64,000 nt of DNA from contig NZ_CP062804.1 in the NCBI RefSeq assembly GCF_008801925.2, forward strand, positions 434,001 to 498,000. The letters are read 5' to 3'. The notes beneath the pieces were generated by a model. The model ran no database searches and was not told where the DNA came from. It saw only the letters and a list, made by a program, of their open reading frames with translations. This DNA is from Cupriavidus basilensis (GTDB lineage: Bacteria > Pseudomonadota > Gammaproteobacteria > Burkholderiales > Burkholderiaceae). Below are positions 35,141 to 44,327 of this stretch, piece after piece. A program made the position numbers and the translations under genes. Position 1 is the stretch's first letter, and every line of letters begins with the position of its first letter.

Positions 35141-35231
35141 GGGTGCGACGCTCCAGACGGCGAAAGCCTGCAATCAGTGCCCACAGTGCCGCACCGAAGA
35201 CTGCAATCAGCAGTACCACCAGCATTTCCAT
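35130..35231 (-). CDS. Small membrane protein upstream of kdpF
   Basis: A 33-codon ORF starting MEMLVVLLIAVFGAALWALI and ending AGFRRLERRTHER. It has one transmembrane helix and a strongly basic C-terminal tail (positive-inside). ACGGAGCC lies 6-11 bases before the ATG, a good ribosome-binding site. It overlaps the kdpF start by 11 bp, so it is the first cistron of the kdp operon. I do not know a named family. It could be a further small Kdp subunit or a leader ORF that tunes translation of kdpF. Confidence 0.6.
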   Translation of the reverse strand: MEMLVVLLIAVFGAALWALIAGFRRLERRTHER

Positions 35232-35569
35232 GAGATGGCTCCGTCTTGCAAAGGGAGACTGACTAAATATAGGAGAGCCGCCACAAAATATGTGTCGAAA
35301 ACGCCGCGATGAACGTAAAAAACGTGTATAGATTTTCAATGGAAAGTGCCGTTTTCGACCGTCACGCTGCGATCCGAGCGGACTCTTTTTCTCATCGAAA
35401 GTGGTATTGGAGACACTCAACTGAAGCGAATACGGCGCCAGATAAGTTGGCCTTTTGTCCTCGCACACGGGCATTGACGAAACAAAGGGGCGTTTTTTTA
35501 TGCCGTCTTTGCGCGCGGGCTCCTATATCTAAACAGACAGGTCTTGTGCGCAGAGGCAGGGTATTTCAG

Positions 35570-36088
35570 ATGCTGACAATTCTCGTTCCCGTCGACGGTT
35601 CCGAGTGTTCCCTGTGGGCCGTTCGTCACGCCGCCTTCCTATTCCGGGAGCATAGCGTCGCCAAGGTGGTCCTGCTCAACGTCCAGGAACCCCTGGAACT
35701 GGGTCGTGCTGCCGTCTTCCATTCTCTCTCGGAGCTGCGCAAGCTGGAGCGGGAAAAGGGAGAAGAGGCGCTGCAGCAGGCCTGCGAGATACTCGACGAC
35801 TCTGGTGTCAACTATGTGTCGCAGATCGGCCTGGGTGGCATAGCCAAATCCATCGTCCGTGCCGCTGCGGCAAACCAGTGCGATGGCATCCTCATGGGCA
35901 CCACGGCATGGTCGCGTCTGAACGTTTTGTTTGGCGGCGGAATGGCCGGCAAGGTGCTGCGGCGGGCCGGCATACCAGTGACTCTGGTCAAATCAAACCG
36001 TGGTCCGGCCGCCCCGATGCCGGAGCCAGGAAAGCAGAACACCCACCACGCGCCCCCCTCGCTTGCTGTTTACACTTCCGCGTTTTGA
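35570..36088 (+). CDS. Universal stress protein (UspA family)
   Basis: A 172-residue USP domain protein divergent from the kdp operon. ATG 35570 starts MLTILVPVDGSECSLWAVRH, the first strand and ATP-site Asp; an upstream frame from 35309 is not supported. The ATP-binding pattern G-x2-G-x9-G appears in modified form (MGTTAWSRLNVLFGGGMAGKVLRRAGIPVTL, cut by the family spacing). The last 25 residues are a Pro-rich tail absent from typical USPs. KdpD carries a USP-like domain and USP proteins can bind KdpD, so the position beside kdp may be meaningful, though that is an inference. Confidence 0.88.
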   Translation: MLTILVPVDGSECSLWAVRHAAFLFREHSVAKVVLLNVQEPLELGRAAVFHSLSELRKLEREKGEEALQQACEILDDSGVNYVSQIGLGGIAKSIVRAAAANQCDGILMGTTAWSRLNVLFGGGMAGKVLRRAGIPVTLVKSNRGPAAPMPEPGKQNTHHAPPSLAVYTSAF

Positions 36089-36249
36089 AGGCTGCCAATG
36101 TTGTATCAAATTGGCGGAACGTTCCCTGGAAGGCGGGGGCGGTCAAGAGGCTGATCCGCCCAGCCCGAGTTACGAATCTCGCTCGAACTGCAAGCGTGAT
36201 AATTTCAAGGTCCGCCGTGGACCGCGTTTTTACGCGACCCGACCGGCCG

Positions 36250-36480
36250 GAATGGTCGACGAACCGACGAGTGCCGCCGACGCGCGAGTGGCCATTGTTG
36301 AGTTGCAGATTCAACTGGTCGATGCAACGGCTTGATGGAATACCGAGCGCAAGTCATGGGCCATCGCCTCGAATCAGTCCGCCTTGAGCCAGCGCTGTGT
36401 TTGCTGGTACACCGCTTCCCAGGGCGGTAGCTTATTCCTCGGATACCCATGCCATGCGCTCGCCCAAGGCCAGCCACATC
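36250..36480 (-). pseudogene. IS5-family transposase N-terminal remnant
   Basis: On the minus strand one frame reads LPPWEAVYQQTQRWLKAD, then a TGA at 36374-36376, then FEAMAHDLRSVFHQA. A shifted frame continues with ATRASAALVGSSTIPAGRVA, resembling the SAAxxDSxT block with the catalytic Asp replaced. PPW-x-AVYQQ-x-QRW is the DUF4096 segment of IS5-family transposases. The rest of 36089-36765 (apart from the promoter at 36699-36727) holds no gene I can support. The remnant is inactive. Confidence 0.6.
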
Positions 36481-36698
36481 TTCTACATTGCTTCGGTAGT
36501 AGCCTCGGGTACCTTCCGCTCCTCGCCACAGCGAGCACTCGATTCTTGGGCGAACATTTTCCCCTCCACAGGGCGCCGAGACTCCGCTAGATCGTATTCC
36601 GAGTAAACCCTGATCGAAAGAGTCTTGGTTGGCACAATCCTCTGAGCTAACGTGGCACGCGGCAGGCGTTGTTGCAGGGACATATGCGCCTTTATTAA

Positions 36699-36727
36699 TT
36701 GACCGCCCGGTCGGTTTATTTTAGGAT
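36699..36727 (+). promoter_or_regulatory. Promoter and TetR-type operator of the penicillin acylase gene
   Basis: TTGACC (36699-36704), 17 bases, TAGGAT (36722-36727) make a good sigma-70 promoter ending 39 bp before the start codon. The palindrome GACCGcccGGTC (GACCG-CC-CGGTC, 36701-36712), extended by CGGT, overlaps the -35 box. ACCG/CGGT symmetry is common in TetR-family operators. No tetR gene is in the window. Confidence 0.55.
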
Positions 36728-36765
36728 GTGCCGGCGCCATAAAGAAAAAAGACCCCGGAGACATC

Positions 36766-39345
36766 ATGACCCTGCGCCCCCGCCTTGCCCGCATTGCATC
36801 GACTGCCGTCATCCTCGCCCTTGGCAGCATCGCGGATATTCCCATTGGTCTTGCGACGGCGCATGCGGCCTCGTCCCGTGCCGCGCAGCAGGTCGTGATC
36901 AAGCGTGACGAGTATGGCGTGCCGCACATCTACGCGGATACCGCCTACAAGCTTTTCTATGGCTATGCCTATGCCGTCGCACAAGACCGGCTGTTCCAGA
37001 TGGAGATGGCAAAGCGCAGCACGCAAGGAACGGTGGCCGAGGTGCTGGGCGAGAAGTTCGTCAAGTTCGACCTGGCAACGCGCGGCAACTACTGGCCCGC
37101 GGCGATCGAGCAACAAATCGCGGCCTTGCCGCAGAGGGAGCGTGACATCCTCGATGGCTATGCCGCCGGGATGAATGCGTGGATCGCGCAGGTCCGTGCG
37201 CGGCCTGACACCTTGATGCCAAAGCAGTTCAACGATGCGGGCTTCAAGCCGTCAGACTGGAGCGCATTCGACGTGGCGATGGTGTTCGTCGGTACCATGG
37301 CGAACCGCTTCTCCGACAGCACCAGCGAGGTGGACAACCTGGCGTTGTTGACCGCCCTGAAAGACCGGTATGGCGAAGCGCGTGGCATGGATCTGTTTAC
37401 GCAGTTGAAGTGGCTCGTCAATCCAAAGGCGGTCACCACCATCGCGGCCGGCGAGCGCACTTACCCGATACGGCTCGGCGCTCCGGCAGGCACCGGCGAA
37501 CTTGCCTACGCATTGCCACGCTACGACGGACCACCGCCGATGGCGGAGCGACCCGCGCGCGGCGACGACGGCATGCTGCTCGCGCTCGACACGCAGGCCA
37601 ACCGCGACACCGTGTTCGCCCAGTATGCGCAGAGCGGCGCCAACGGCCCTGCCGGCTTCCCGACCACCAGCAATATGTGGGTGATCGGCAAGCAGCGTGC
37701 GCGCGGCGCCAAGGCGATCATGCTCAACGGGCCACAGTTCGGCTGGTTCAACCCGGGCTACACCTACGGTATCGGCCTGCATGGCGCGGGCTTCGATATC
37801 GTGGGCAATACGCCGTTTGCCTACCCTTGCATCCTGTTTGGCCACAACGGCAAGATCTCATGGGGATCGACCGCTGGCTTTGGCGACGACATCGACATGT
37901 TCGCCGAGCGCATCGACCCCGCTCGGCCTGACTTCTATTGGCACAACGGCAAGTGGGTGCAGATGCAAAAGCGCGCCGAGATCATCCACGTCAAGGATGG
38001 CGCGCCCGTGACACTCGACGTCTACCGTACCGTGCACGGCATCGTCATGCAGCGGGACGACGCCACGCACACTGCCTATGCCAAGGCACGCGCGTGGAGC
38101 GGAAAGGAAGTGCAGTCGCTCCTGGCGTGGACCCATCAGGCACAGGCGCATGACTGGAAGAGCTGGACAGCCCAGGCCGCACGACAGGCCCTGACCATCA
38201 ATTGGTACTACGCGGACCGCCAGGGCAATATCGGTTATGCACACACCGGCGCCTATCCACATCGCCGCACGGGCCATGACCCGCGCCTGCCCGTGCCCGG
38301 TACCGGGGAATGGGACTGGCGCGGCGTGCTGCCGTTCTCCACCAACCCGCAGGTCTACAACCCGCGCTCCGGGTATATCGCCAACTGGAACAACTCGCCT
38401 GAGCAGGGCTACCCGGCCTCGGATCTGTTTGCCTTCCTGTGGGGCGCGGCGGACCGCAATGTCGAGATCCAGCATCGCATCGAGGCGCACGCGACGCTCG
38501 ACAGCGACGATGCCTGGCAGATCCTGAAGGACACCAGCCGCTCGGACCTGAACGTGCGGCACTTCCTGCCGTTCATCCGCAATGCCGCGGCGGCGCTGCC
38601 TGCCGATGATCCGCGCCGCCGCCTTGCCGATACGCTGGCGGGCTGGAACGGCATCAACGACGACCCGCGCGACACCGGAAAGTATGCCCAGCCCGGCTCA
38701 GCCATCATGAACGCCTGGCTCACGTCGATGCTGGCAAGGACCGTCGTCAAGGCGGTTCCCGCGCCGTTCGACAAGTGGTACATGGCCAGCGGCTACGAGA
38801 CGACGCAGGATGGGCCCACCGGCTCGCTGAACCTCAGCACGGGCAGCAAGGTTCTTTACGAGGCGTTGCTGGGATCCCGCTCGACCATTGCCCAGCGCGT
38901 GGACCTGTTTGGCGGCGCTGCGCCAGACGATGTCATTCGCGCCGCACTGGGCGACACCTGGACATCGCTGTCCGCCAGGTACGGGGACGATATCGCCCGC
39001 TGGCAACCGCCAGCCGTGATGCTCACCTTCCGCGCGAACAACTTCTTCGGCATTCCGCAGGCGGATGCGGCCGAAGCCATTCGCGTGCCGGAGTACCAGA
39101 ATCGCGGGACGGAGAATGACCTGATCGTGTTCGGCAGTGCCGCCGCCGCCGGCAAGACGCAGGCATGGGATGTGGTGGCGCCGGGGCAGAGCGGGTTCGT
39201 CGCGCCGGATGGCACCCGCTCACCGCACTACAGCGACCAGCTCGCCCTCTATACGAGCTTTGGCCGCAAGCCGCTGCGCCTGGAGGCGGGCGAGGTTGCG
39301 CGCCATACGCGCAGCGAGGAAAGGGTCACGGTCGCACCGCGATAG
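36766..39345 (+). CDS. pac: Penicillin G acylase precursor (Ntn hydrolase)
   Basis: This 859-residue periplasmic amidase is so similar to E. coli penicillin G acylase that long blocks coincide. It hydrolyses phenylacetyl amides such as penicillin G; the natural role is thought to be in using phenylacetylated compounds. Order of parts: a signal peptide to about residue 35 (cleavage near AHAASS), alpha chain ([55 protein letters not shown]), a linker, then the autocatalytic nucleophile Ser302 in [12 protein letters not shown] that becomes the N terminus of the 558-residue beta chain. Beta-chain Gln23 of the oxyanion region lies in [10 protein letters not shown], and the Asn of [11 protein letters not shown] matches the oxyanion Asn241. 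GGAG precedes the ATG. Confidence 0.96.
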   Translation: MTLRPRLARIASTAVILALGSIADIPIGLATAHAASSRAAQQVVIKRDEYGVPHIYADTAYKLFYGYAYAVAQDRLFQMEMAKRSTQGTVAEVLGEKFVKFDLATRGNYWPAAIEQQIAALPQRERDILDGYAAGMNAWIAQVRARPDTLMPKQFNDAGFKPSDWSAFDVAMVFVGTMANRFSDSTSEVDNLALLTALKDRYGEARGMDLFTQLKWLVNPKAVTTIAAGERTYPIRLGAPAGTGELAYALPRYDGPPPMAERPARGDDGMLLALDTQANRDTVFAQYAQSGANGPAGFPTTSNMWVIGKQRARGAKAIMLNGPQFGWFNPGYTYGIGLHGAGFDIVGNTPFAYPCILFGHNGKISWGSTAGFGDDIDMFAERIDPARPDFYWHNGKWVQMQKRAEIIHVKDGAPVTLDVYRTVHGIVMQRDDATHTAYAKARAWSGKEVQSLLAWTHQAQAHDWKSWTAQAARQALTINWYYADRQGNIGYAHTGAYPHRRTGHDPRLPVPGTGEWDWRGVLPFSTNPQVYNPRSGYIANWNNSPEQGYPASDLFAFLWGAADRNVEIQHRIEAHATLDSDDAWQILKDTSRSDLNVRHFLPFIRNAAAALPADDPRRRLADTLAGWNGINDDPRDTGKYAQPGSAIMNAWLTSMLARTVVKAVPAPFDKWYMASGYETTQDGPTGSLNLSTGSKVLYEALLGSRSTIAQRVDLFGGAAPDDVIRAALGDTWTSLSARYGDDIARWQPPAVMLTFRANNFFGIPQADAAEAIRVPEYQNRGTENDLIVFGSAAAAGKTQAWDVVAPGQSGFVAPDGTRSPHYSDQLALYTSFGRKPLRLEAGEVARHTRSEERVTVAPR

Positions 39346-39445
39346 TTCGTGGCTGGCGGCCTCAGGCTGAGCGCCGGTGCCGGACCCGGTGGCGATGCGA
39401 TCGATCTGGCCTCGTCATGCCGATGCGCTCGCCACCCGCCAGGAT

Positions 39446-39643
39446 TCAGGGATGGCCGCTGTGTCCCTTCGCCAGCGGCAACATTGGCTGCGCGCCGCTG
39501 GCCGGCCCGAGCTTTGCCTTTCTCTTGTCGGCCATGGCCTTGTCGATCACCTTCTGCTGCGCCAGGTCGTGAAACGCGTGGGCACGAAGGGGAAGTAACA
39601 GGACGGGAACCAGGGTGAGCAGGGCAAACACAAGCTTCTTCAT
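39446..39643 (-). CDS. Small secreted protein
   Basis: A 65-residue product with a signal peptide, MKKLVFALLTLVPVLLLPLR then AHAFHD, and an AAGGAA ribosome-binding site before ATG 39643. The mature chain (about 40 residues, DLAQQKVIDKAMADKRKAKL) is charged and helical and ends in a His/Gly-rich tail. Unknown family. It lies 86 bp downstream of the outer-membrane barrel gene on the same strand and probably shares its transcript. Confidence 0.7.
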   Translation of the reverse strand: MKKLVFALLTLVPVLLLPLRAHAFHDLAQQKVIDKAMADKRKAKLGPASGAQPMLPLAKGHSGHP

Positions 39644-39729
39644 TGCGGGATTCCTTCTTGACGAGTGGGAGTCTTCAGATTTCATGTCGGGGTAGATCAC
39701 GGGGTAGATCACGTTCTTGCCTTCGCCGC

Positions 39730-41250
39730 TCAGAACCGGACGATCAGGTCCGCCGCTACCATGGTCTGGATCCGTTTCGTGCCACCGTTGAAGGCGGGAC
39801 TGCTGGCCGTATAGCGATTGATCTCTGGCCGGAAGATGAGTGACTGGTTGAAGAAGTGCGTCCAGCTCACCGCCTCGCCCCAGTATCTGGCGGGAGTGCC
39901 CGTGCGCTGGCCCTGGCGGTCGTCCATGTATTCGAGGCGGAACGAGACGCTGTCCTTGGAGCTGAACTGCCAGTTCAGGTAATCCACGACGGCGATTTCG
40001 CTGGTTTTGAAGCGCTTGCTCGGGTCGGTGAAGAAGGCACTGTTCAAGCATCCATTGGGGGTTGCAGGGCCGTCGCTGCCAACCTGGCCGGTACAAACGG
40101 GAACATTGTTCTCCTTCATGTACCAGGCCTCGACCGCGTTGTTCAACGTCTGGGTGAAGCGGTGGCTCCAGGTTGCCACCCACTGGTTGACGTTGTTGTA
40201 TGCGTAGTTAGCGCCGTTGATCGTATTCGCGCAGCCGTAGATCGAGTCGGAATTGGCATTGTTGATCCACTGCGCGCAAACCAGCGGCGACAGCTTCGAC
40301 CCCTGGGTGCCGGGCATGGTGTCGTTGCCACCGGTCAGGCCAAACTGCACCGTCCAGTTCTTGTTCAGCTTGATGGAGTCGACCACGCCGATCTGCGTGT
40401 ACGGGTCATACGCATAGAGCAGGGAGTGACTGAACATGTAGTTGTCGGGCGCGAGCTGGGCCTCGATGTCTGGCAGCGAGATAAAGCGGCCCACACGAAT
40501 GTTCATGCCCTGCGCAACGCCAGGAACGTAGGTGTCGACATACGCCATCGGCATGTCGAAGCCGTATTGCTTGTTCTTGCTGAGCAACTGGTTGCTCCAG
40601 AACCCCTTCATGGTGGTGAAGCGGTAGTCCATGCCGTACAACAAGTCGAAGCGGAAGCCGAAGTCGACGTGATCGGTCTGGTACGTGTCGGGCAGGCGCG
40701 TCACACGCAGGTCCGCCTGGTGTAGTTGCACCGAGTTGGGGATCTGGTCGTAGGCGGCCGGCGCGTTTGTGTAGCGGTTGCCCGGCTGCCGCTGCGAGGT
40801 GCTCATATTGCCGCCGATTTCCACCCAGCCGCTGATTTGCGTGCGCGAGTCCTTCCAGAAGTCGGTGGACTCGCTCAGTGCCTTCATCAACGGATAAACC
40901 GGCGCGTTGTTGCGGTCGCCGATGGTCGGCGTGCCGCCCATCTGGTATTCCCCATAGGGAAAGGGCGGGGAGTTCTGCGGAGCGGGAAACTTGCGCAGCT
41001 CAGGCGCGTCCCCACCACTGCCGCCGTCGCCCGTGTAGGGCCAGGGTGTATCAGGCATCGCCTGCGAACCATCCACGTACGCGCTGATGAACGTGCCGAT
41101 GGCGCTGCCGGATTCCGGCTTTGGCGCGGCCGCTGAGGCTGGCGCATCGTCGGCGAAGGCGCTCTGGCCGAGCGCCAGGCTGAGGACACCAAGCAAGGCC
41201 GGCATGAGCTTTGGCAGTCCTGGTAGTTTTTTTACTTTGAGCGACAGCAT
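39730..41250 (-). CDS. Outer-membrane beta-barrel protein (BBP2-type porin)
   Basis: A 506-residue exported barrel. A signal peptide (LMPALLGVLSLALGQSAFAD) is followed by a Pro/Gly-rich region and then alternating barrel strands, for example RTQISGWVEIGGNMSTS, DHVDFGFRFDLLYGMDYRFT, WTVQFGLTGGNDTMP, SVSFRLEYMDDRQGQR and the C-terminal TMVAADLIVRF with terminal Phe. The layout suits the putative beta-barrel porin-2 family. The likely role is nutrient passage; substrate unknown. It is divergent from an orphan response regulator over an AT-rich 317-bp region, which suggests control by that regulator. Confidence 0.8.
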   Translation of the reverse strand: MLSLKVKKLPGLPKLMPALLGVLSLALGQSAFADDAPASAAAPKPESGSAIGTFISAYVDGSQAMPDTPWPYTGDGGSGGDAPELRKFPAPQNSPPFPYGEYQMGGTPTIGDRNNAPVYPLMKALSESTDFWKDSRTQISGWVEIGGNMSTSQRQPGNRYTNAPAAYDQIPNSVQLHQADLRVTRLPDTYQTDHVDFGFRFDLLYGMDYRFTTMKGFWSNQLLSKNKQYGFDMPMAYVDTYVPGVAQGMNIRVGRFISLPDIEAQLAPDNYMFSHSLLYAYDPYTQIGVVDSIKLNKNWTVQFGLTGGNDTMPGTQGSKLSPLVCAQWINNANSDSIYGCANTINGANYAYNNVNQWVATWSHRFTQTLNNAVEAWYMKENNVPVCTGQVGSDGPATPNGCLNSAFFTDPSKRFKTSEIAVVDYLNWQFSSKDSVSFRLEYMDDRQGQRTGTPARYWGEAVSWTHFFNQSLIFRPEINRYTASSPAFNGGTKRIQTMVAADLIVRF

Positions 41251-41567
41251 AGTCTAGGTTCACTGGAGTGGGGTACGGTTTATGAATTCTCCCGAACGTA
41301 AGGCTTGATGAGACTCCCCTGGTCTGCTTTACGTTGCCGGCGATTTAGCCATGCGAAACATAAAGTTTTAGTTAAAGATGTTGCGCCGCGATATAGAAGA
41401 TTCAACAATGCGTACAACCCAGCACACAAGTGGTGCAAAGCTTTGCATTGGTGCATGAAATCGCAACAGGTTTTTTATTTTTTCGATGTTGTTTCGCGTG
41501 ATTTTTTATTATTTTTTTATCTGTATTTAGGCCTAATTGATTTAGGTAGGTAATTCTTTCTAAGGCA
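41251..41567. promoter_or_regulatory. AT-rich divergent promoter region
   Basis: Between the barrel gene (minus) and the response regulator (plus). It is strikingly AT-rich for this genome, including long T/A tracts around 41471-41545. A perfect 14-bp palindrome, TGCAAAGCTTTGCA, lies at 41434-41447, with TTGGTGCATG immediately after. No gene is seen here. Confidence 0.55.
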
Positions 41568-42254
41568 ATGCACTGTGTAATCGTGATCGACGATGAACGT
41601 TCGATGCAGTTCATCCTGCGGCGCTTCCTCGCAGGAGAGGGCTATCAGGTCTTCGTGGCCGAGAGCGGCAAGGAGGGCATCAAGCTGGCCAGCGCCCGGC
41701 GGCCTGATGTGGTTCTGCTCGATGTCAGTCTTCCGGATGTGAGCGCCATGCGCGTGATCGATGAAGTCCGAAAATGGTCGAGCGTGCCAATCCTGGCAAT
41801 CTCTGGATCGGACACGGAGGACGACAAGATCCGCCTGCTCGATGCCGGCGCCGATGGCTACCTGACCAAGCCCTTCGGCATGGGTGAACTCGCCTCGCGC
41901 ATCCGCGCATTGCTGCGGCGACGCTTTCCGGAGCTGGACGCGGCGCCGATGCGCAAGAAGAGCCGGCTCCATCTCGATCCGTTCGCATGTGTCGCCAGCA
42001 TCGACGAAAAGACCATCGCGGTCACGCCGCGCGAATTTCGCCTGCTCTGGCTGCTGTCATCGAGCCAGGGCAAGGTCGTGCCACATGGGCGCCTGCTCAG
42101 CGAGGTCTGGGGCCCTTCGCATCATGGCGACGCGCATTATCTGCGCGTCGCCATCGCCAGCCTGCGCAAGAAGCTGGGCCACGCCGGCGGGCAGCCACAC
42201 ATCATCCGCACCGTGCCAAAGGTCGGGTATGTGCTTGATCAAGACAAGAGGTAG
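41568..42254 (+). CDS. Orphan OmpR/KdpE-like response regulator
   Basis: A 228-residue two-component regulator without a kinase gene beside it. Receiver: CVIVIDDERSMQFILRRFL (acidic pair), DVVLLDVSLPDVSAM (phosphorylated Asp), ILAISGSDTEDDKIRLLDAG, GYLTKPFGMGELASRI (Lys). DNA-binding domain: VTPREFRLLWLLSSSQGKVV, GRLLSEVWGPSHHGDAHYLR, IASLRKKLGHAGGQP and the wing IIRTVPKVGYVL. It resembles KdpE in HYLRVAIASLRKKL. It could be phosphorylated by KdpD or by an unlinked kinase. Its position points to the divergent barrel gene as a target. Confidence 0.9.
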   Translation: MHCVIVIDDERSMQFILRRFLAGEGYQVFVAESGKEGIKLASARRPDVVLLDVSLPDVSAMRVIDEVRKWSSVPILAISGSDTEDDKIRLLDAGADGYLTKPFGMGELASRIRALLRRRFPELDAAPMRKKSRLHLDPFACVASIDEKTIAVTPREFRLLWLLSSSQGKVVPHGRLLSEVWGPSHHGDAHYLRVAIASLRKKLGHAGGQPHIIRTVPKVGYVLDQDKR

Positions 42255-42276
42255 CTCACAACCGAGGAAAAACGGC

Positions 42277-43368
42277 TCAGAACCGATGCCGCATGCCCAC
42301 AATCGCACCCACCTGGCTCTGCCCGGCGCCGACTTGTTCCGTGGTATTTACCAGCGTGGTCGCATTGGCATTCAGCGACGGCCCGAACCCGGACAATCCC
42401 ATCGCAGACCCATCGCGGTTCTTCGCGTAAGCGAGGATCGTATAGAGATCGGTCCGCTTGGACAGCGCGTAGGTGCCGGATAACACAAAGCTCAGCGGAT
42501 CGGCTGACGAATTGCGCACGTCGGTATAGTACGCAGCGCCGGTCAGCGAAATGGCTGGCGTGGCCTGGTACTGCACGCCGGCCCAGTAGAGATTGGTGCG
42601 CAGGGAGCTGGTGGTGAAGTCGCCACGGTAGTAGCGGTAGCCCGCCAGCACCTTGACGGACGAGATGGCATAGGCCGCGGCCACGGCGGCGCGGCGCTCG
42701 CGGTTGTCCTGCAGCGTGACCGTGCTGCCGCGGACCTCGTCGTAGGCCACGCGCGTGGACAGGGGGCCGTTGGCGTAGCCCAGGCTGGCGCTCCATTCCC
42801 GTCCCGCCTTGGATGCGCCGGCGATCTCGCCGCCGGCGGTGCTGTCGTAGCCGGTGCTGTAGAGCAGGCCGTAGTAGATGCCGCCAGTGGTGCCGGTAAA
42901 TTTGATGGCGTTGTCTGCGCGGCCGGACATCCATTTGTCGTGCATCAACAGGGAGTAGCGGGTCGAGATGACCATGGGGTCGAACGCCGACGAGAGATCG
43001 TACAGCAGCGTCTGTTGGCGGCCGAGGGTCAGTGTGCCGTACCGGGCCTGAAGGCCGGCGAAGGCCTGGCGGCCGAACAGGCGGCCGCCCTGGTTGACCT
43101 TGCCAGTGTCCAGGTCGAAGCCGTTCTCCAGTACGAATACGCCCTTGAGGCCGTTGCCCAGGTCTTCCGTGCCACGCAGGCCGAAGCGCGAGGTGGAGAG
43201 ATTGCCGGTGGACATGCGCACCGTGGAGTCGCTGCCGCCGGTGGCGTTGGGCACGTGGCTCAGGTATTCGATGCCGGCATCGACCACGCCGTAAAGCGTG
43301 ATACTGCCTTGCGCCATTGCGGCGCCGGGGATGAGCGGCAACAGTGCCAGCCATGCACGAGATTTCAT
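42277..43368 (-). CDS. Gram-negative trimeric porin (OmpC-like)
   Basis: A 363-residue general porin. The start at ATG 43368, behind AAGGAAA, gives a signal peptide (MKSRAWLALLPLIPGAAMAQ). Family features: GSITLYGVVDAGIEYLSHV at the mature N terminus, RFGLRGTEDLGNGLKGVFVL, GRLFGRQAFAGLQARYGTLT, and the C-terminal QVGAIVGMRHRF with the final Phe. The open frame extends upstream to 43830 inside the enoyl-CoA hydratase gene and is not used. It lies 173 bp downstream of the CoA-transferase operon and probably has its own promoter. Confidence 0.93.
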   Translation of the reverse strand: MKSRAWLALLPLIPGAAMAQGSITLYGVVDAGIEYLSHVPNATGGSDSTVRMSTGNLSTSRFGLRGTEDLGNGLKGVFVLENGFDLDTGKVNQGGRLFGRQAFAGLQARYGTLTLGRQQTLLYDLSSAFDPMVISTRYSLLMHDKWMSGRADNAIKFTGTTGGIYYGLLYSTGYDSTAGGEIAGASKAGREWSASLGYANGPLSTRVAYDEVRGSTVTLQDNRERRAAVAAAYAISSVKVLAGYRYYRGDFTTSSLRTNLYWAGVQYQATPAISLTGAAYYTDVRNSSADPLSFVLSGTYALSKRTDLYTILAYAKNRDGSAMGLSGFGPSLNANATTLVNTTEQVGAGQSQVGAIVGMRHRF

Positions 43369-43541
43369 TGCGTTGATTTCCTTATGATTTGCGACGCCCC
43401 AAGGGCTCGGGCTTCGCAGCGGCGTCAATGTAGCTTCATAAGGACAATGCAAGAAAGGGCGTTTCCGGAACAAACTGTTCCTGCCGGCGAACAGTCCATC
43501 CTGGCTCCCCAGGCCCCCTTTTCCCGCGTAGCGCGTACCGC

Positions 43542-44318
43542 TTACCGCTTGCGCTGCAAGAACTCGTTCATGTACCGCTGCGGCTCCCCGGTCTCGAAGG
43601 CACTGCCAAACTCCGCCACGCTGTTGTTGATGGACACCTCCAGCGGCGCCTCTTCCCACTCGCGCAACAGCCGCTTCTGCTGGCGTACCACGGCAGGGCC
43701 GAAGCCGGCCAGCAGCGTGGCGAGGCGTTCGATCTCGGCATCCAGTTCGGCTAGCGGCACCACCTTGCTTACCAGGCCCCAGGCCAGCGCTTCGCGCGCG
43801 TCGGAGATCTCGCCGGTCAGCAGCATCCATGCGGCGCGGGCGTTGCCGATCAGGCGTGGCATCAGCGCGGCGTGGATGACCGACGGAATGCCGACCTTGA
43901 CCTCGGGCATGCCGACGTGGGTGTTATCCGCGGCGACGCGGATGTCGCAGGCCAGCGCGAGTTCCAGGCCGCCGCCCAGGCACCAGCCGGGCATGCGCGC
44001 GATCACCGGCACGGGGAAGTGGCGCAGCGCATCGCACAGGCCGCGCAGGCCACTGATGAAGCGCTGCGCGCTGTCACGGGTCAGGGCGGCCATCTCCTTG
44101 ATGTCGGCGCCACCGATAAAGCCCTTCTCTCCGGCGCCTTGCACGATCAGCACGCGGATCTCGTCCCGGGCCGCGAGCTCGGCCACGGCCTGGGTCAGTG
44201 CGGCGATGACTGGCGTGCTAAGGATATTGAGCGAGCCCGCCTCGCGGATGGTGAGGGTGGCGATGCCGAGCGCATTGATCTCGATGCCGGCGTATTGCTT
44301 GTTATCTGCTTGGCTCAT
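43542..44318 (-). CDS. Enoyl-CoA hydratase/isomerase family protein
   Basis: A 258-residue crotonase-fold enzyme. EKGFIGGADIKEMAAL is the first oxyanion-hole block and PGWCLGGGLELALACDIRVA the second, with the CoA-binding AxxDxxE-type region between. The two catalytic glutamates of hydratases correspond to positions around GGGLELAL and VGMPEVKVGIPS; only the latter Glu is clearly placed, so hydratase versus other crotonase activity is uncertain. Its start is 9 bp after the Bug receptor stop, so it is co-transcribed with the receptor and the CoA-transferase. This set looks like uptake and CoA activation of an organic acid. Confidence 0.88.
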   Translation of the reverse strand: MSQADNKQYAGIEINALGIATLTIREAGSLNILSTPVIAALTQAVAELAARDEIRVLIVQGAGEKGFIGGADIKEMAALTRDSAQRFISGLRGLCDALRHFPVPVIARMPGWCLGGGLELALACDIRVAADNTHVGMPEVKVGIPSVIHAALMPRLIGNARAAWMLLTGEISDAREALAWGLVSKVVPLAELDAEIERLATLLAGFGPAVVRQQKRLLREWEEAPLEVSINNSVAEFGSAFETGEPQRYMNEFLQRKR

Positions 44319-44327
44319 GGCGTGGTC

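Noticed and set aside
43369..43830. N-terminal extension of the trimeric porin
   Set aside because: The open frame lies inside the enoyl-CoA hydratase gene and the porin has its own ribosome-binding site and signal peptide at 43368.
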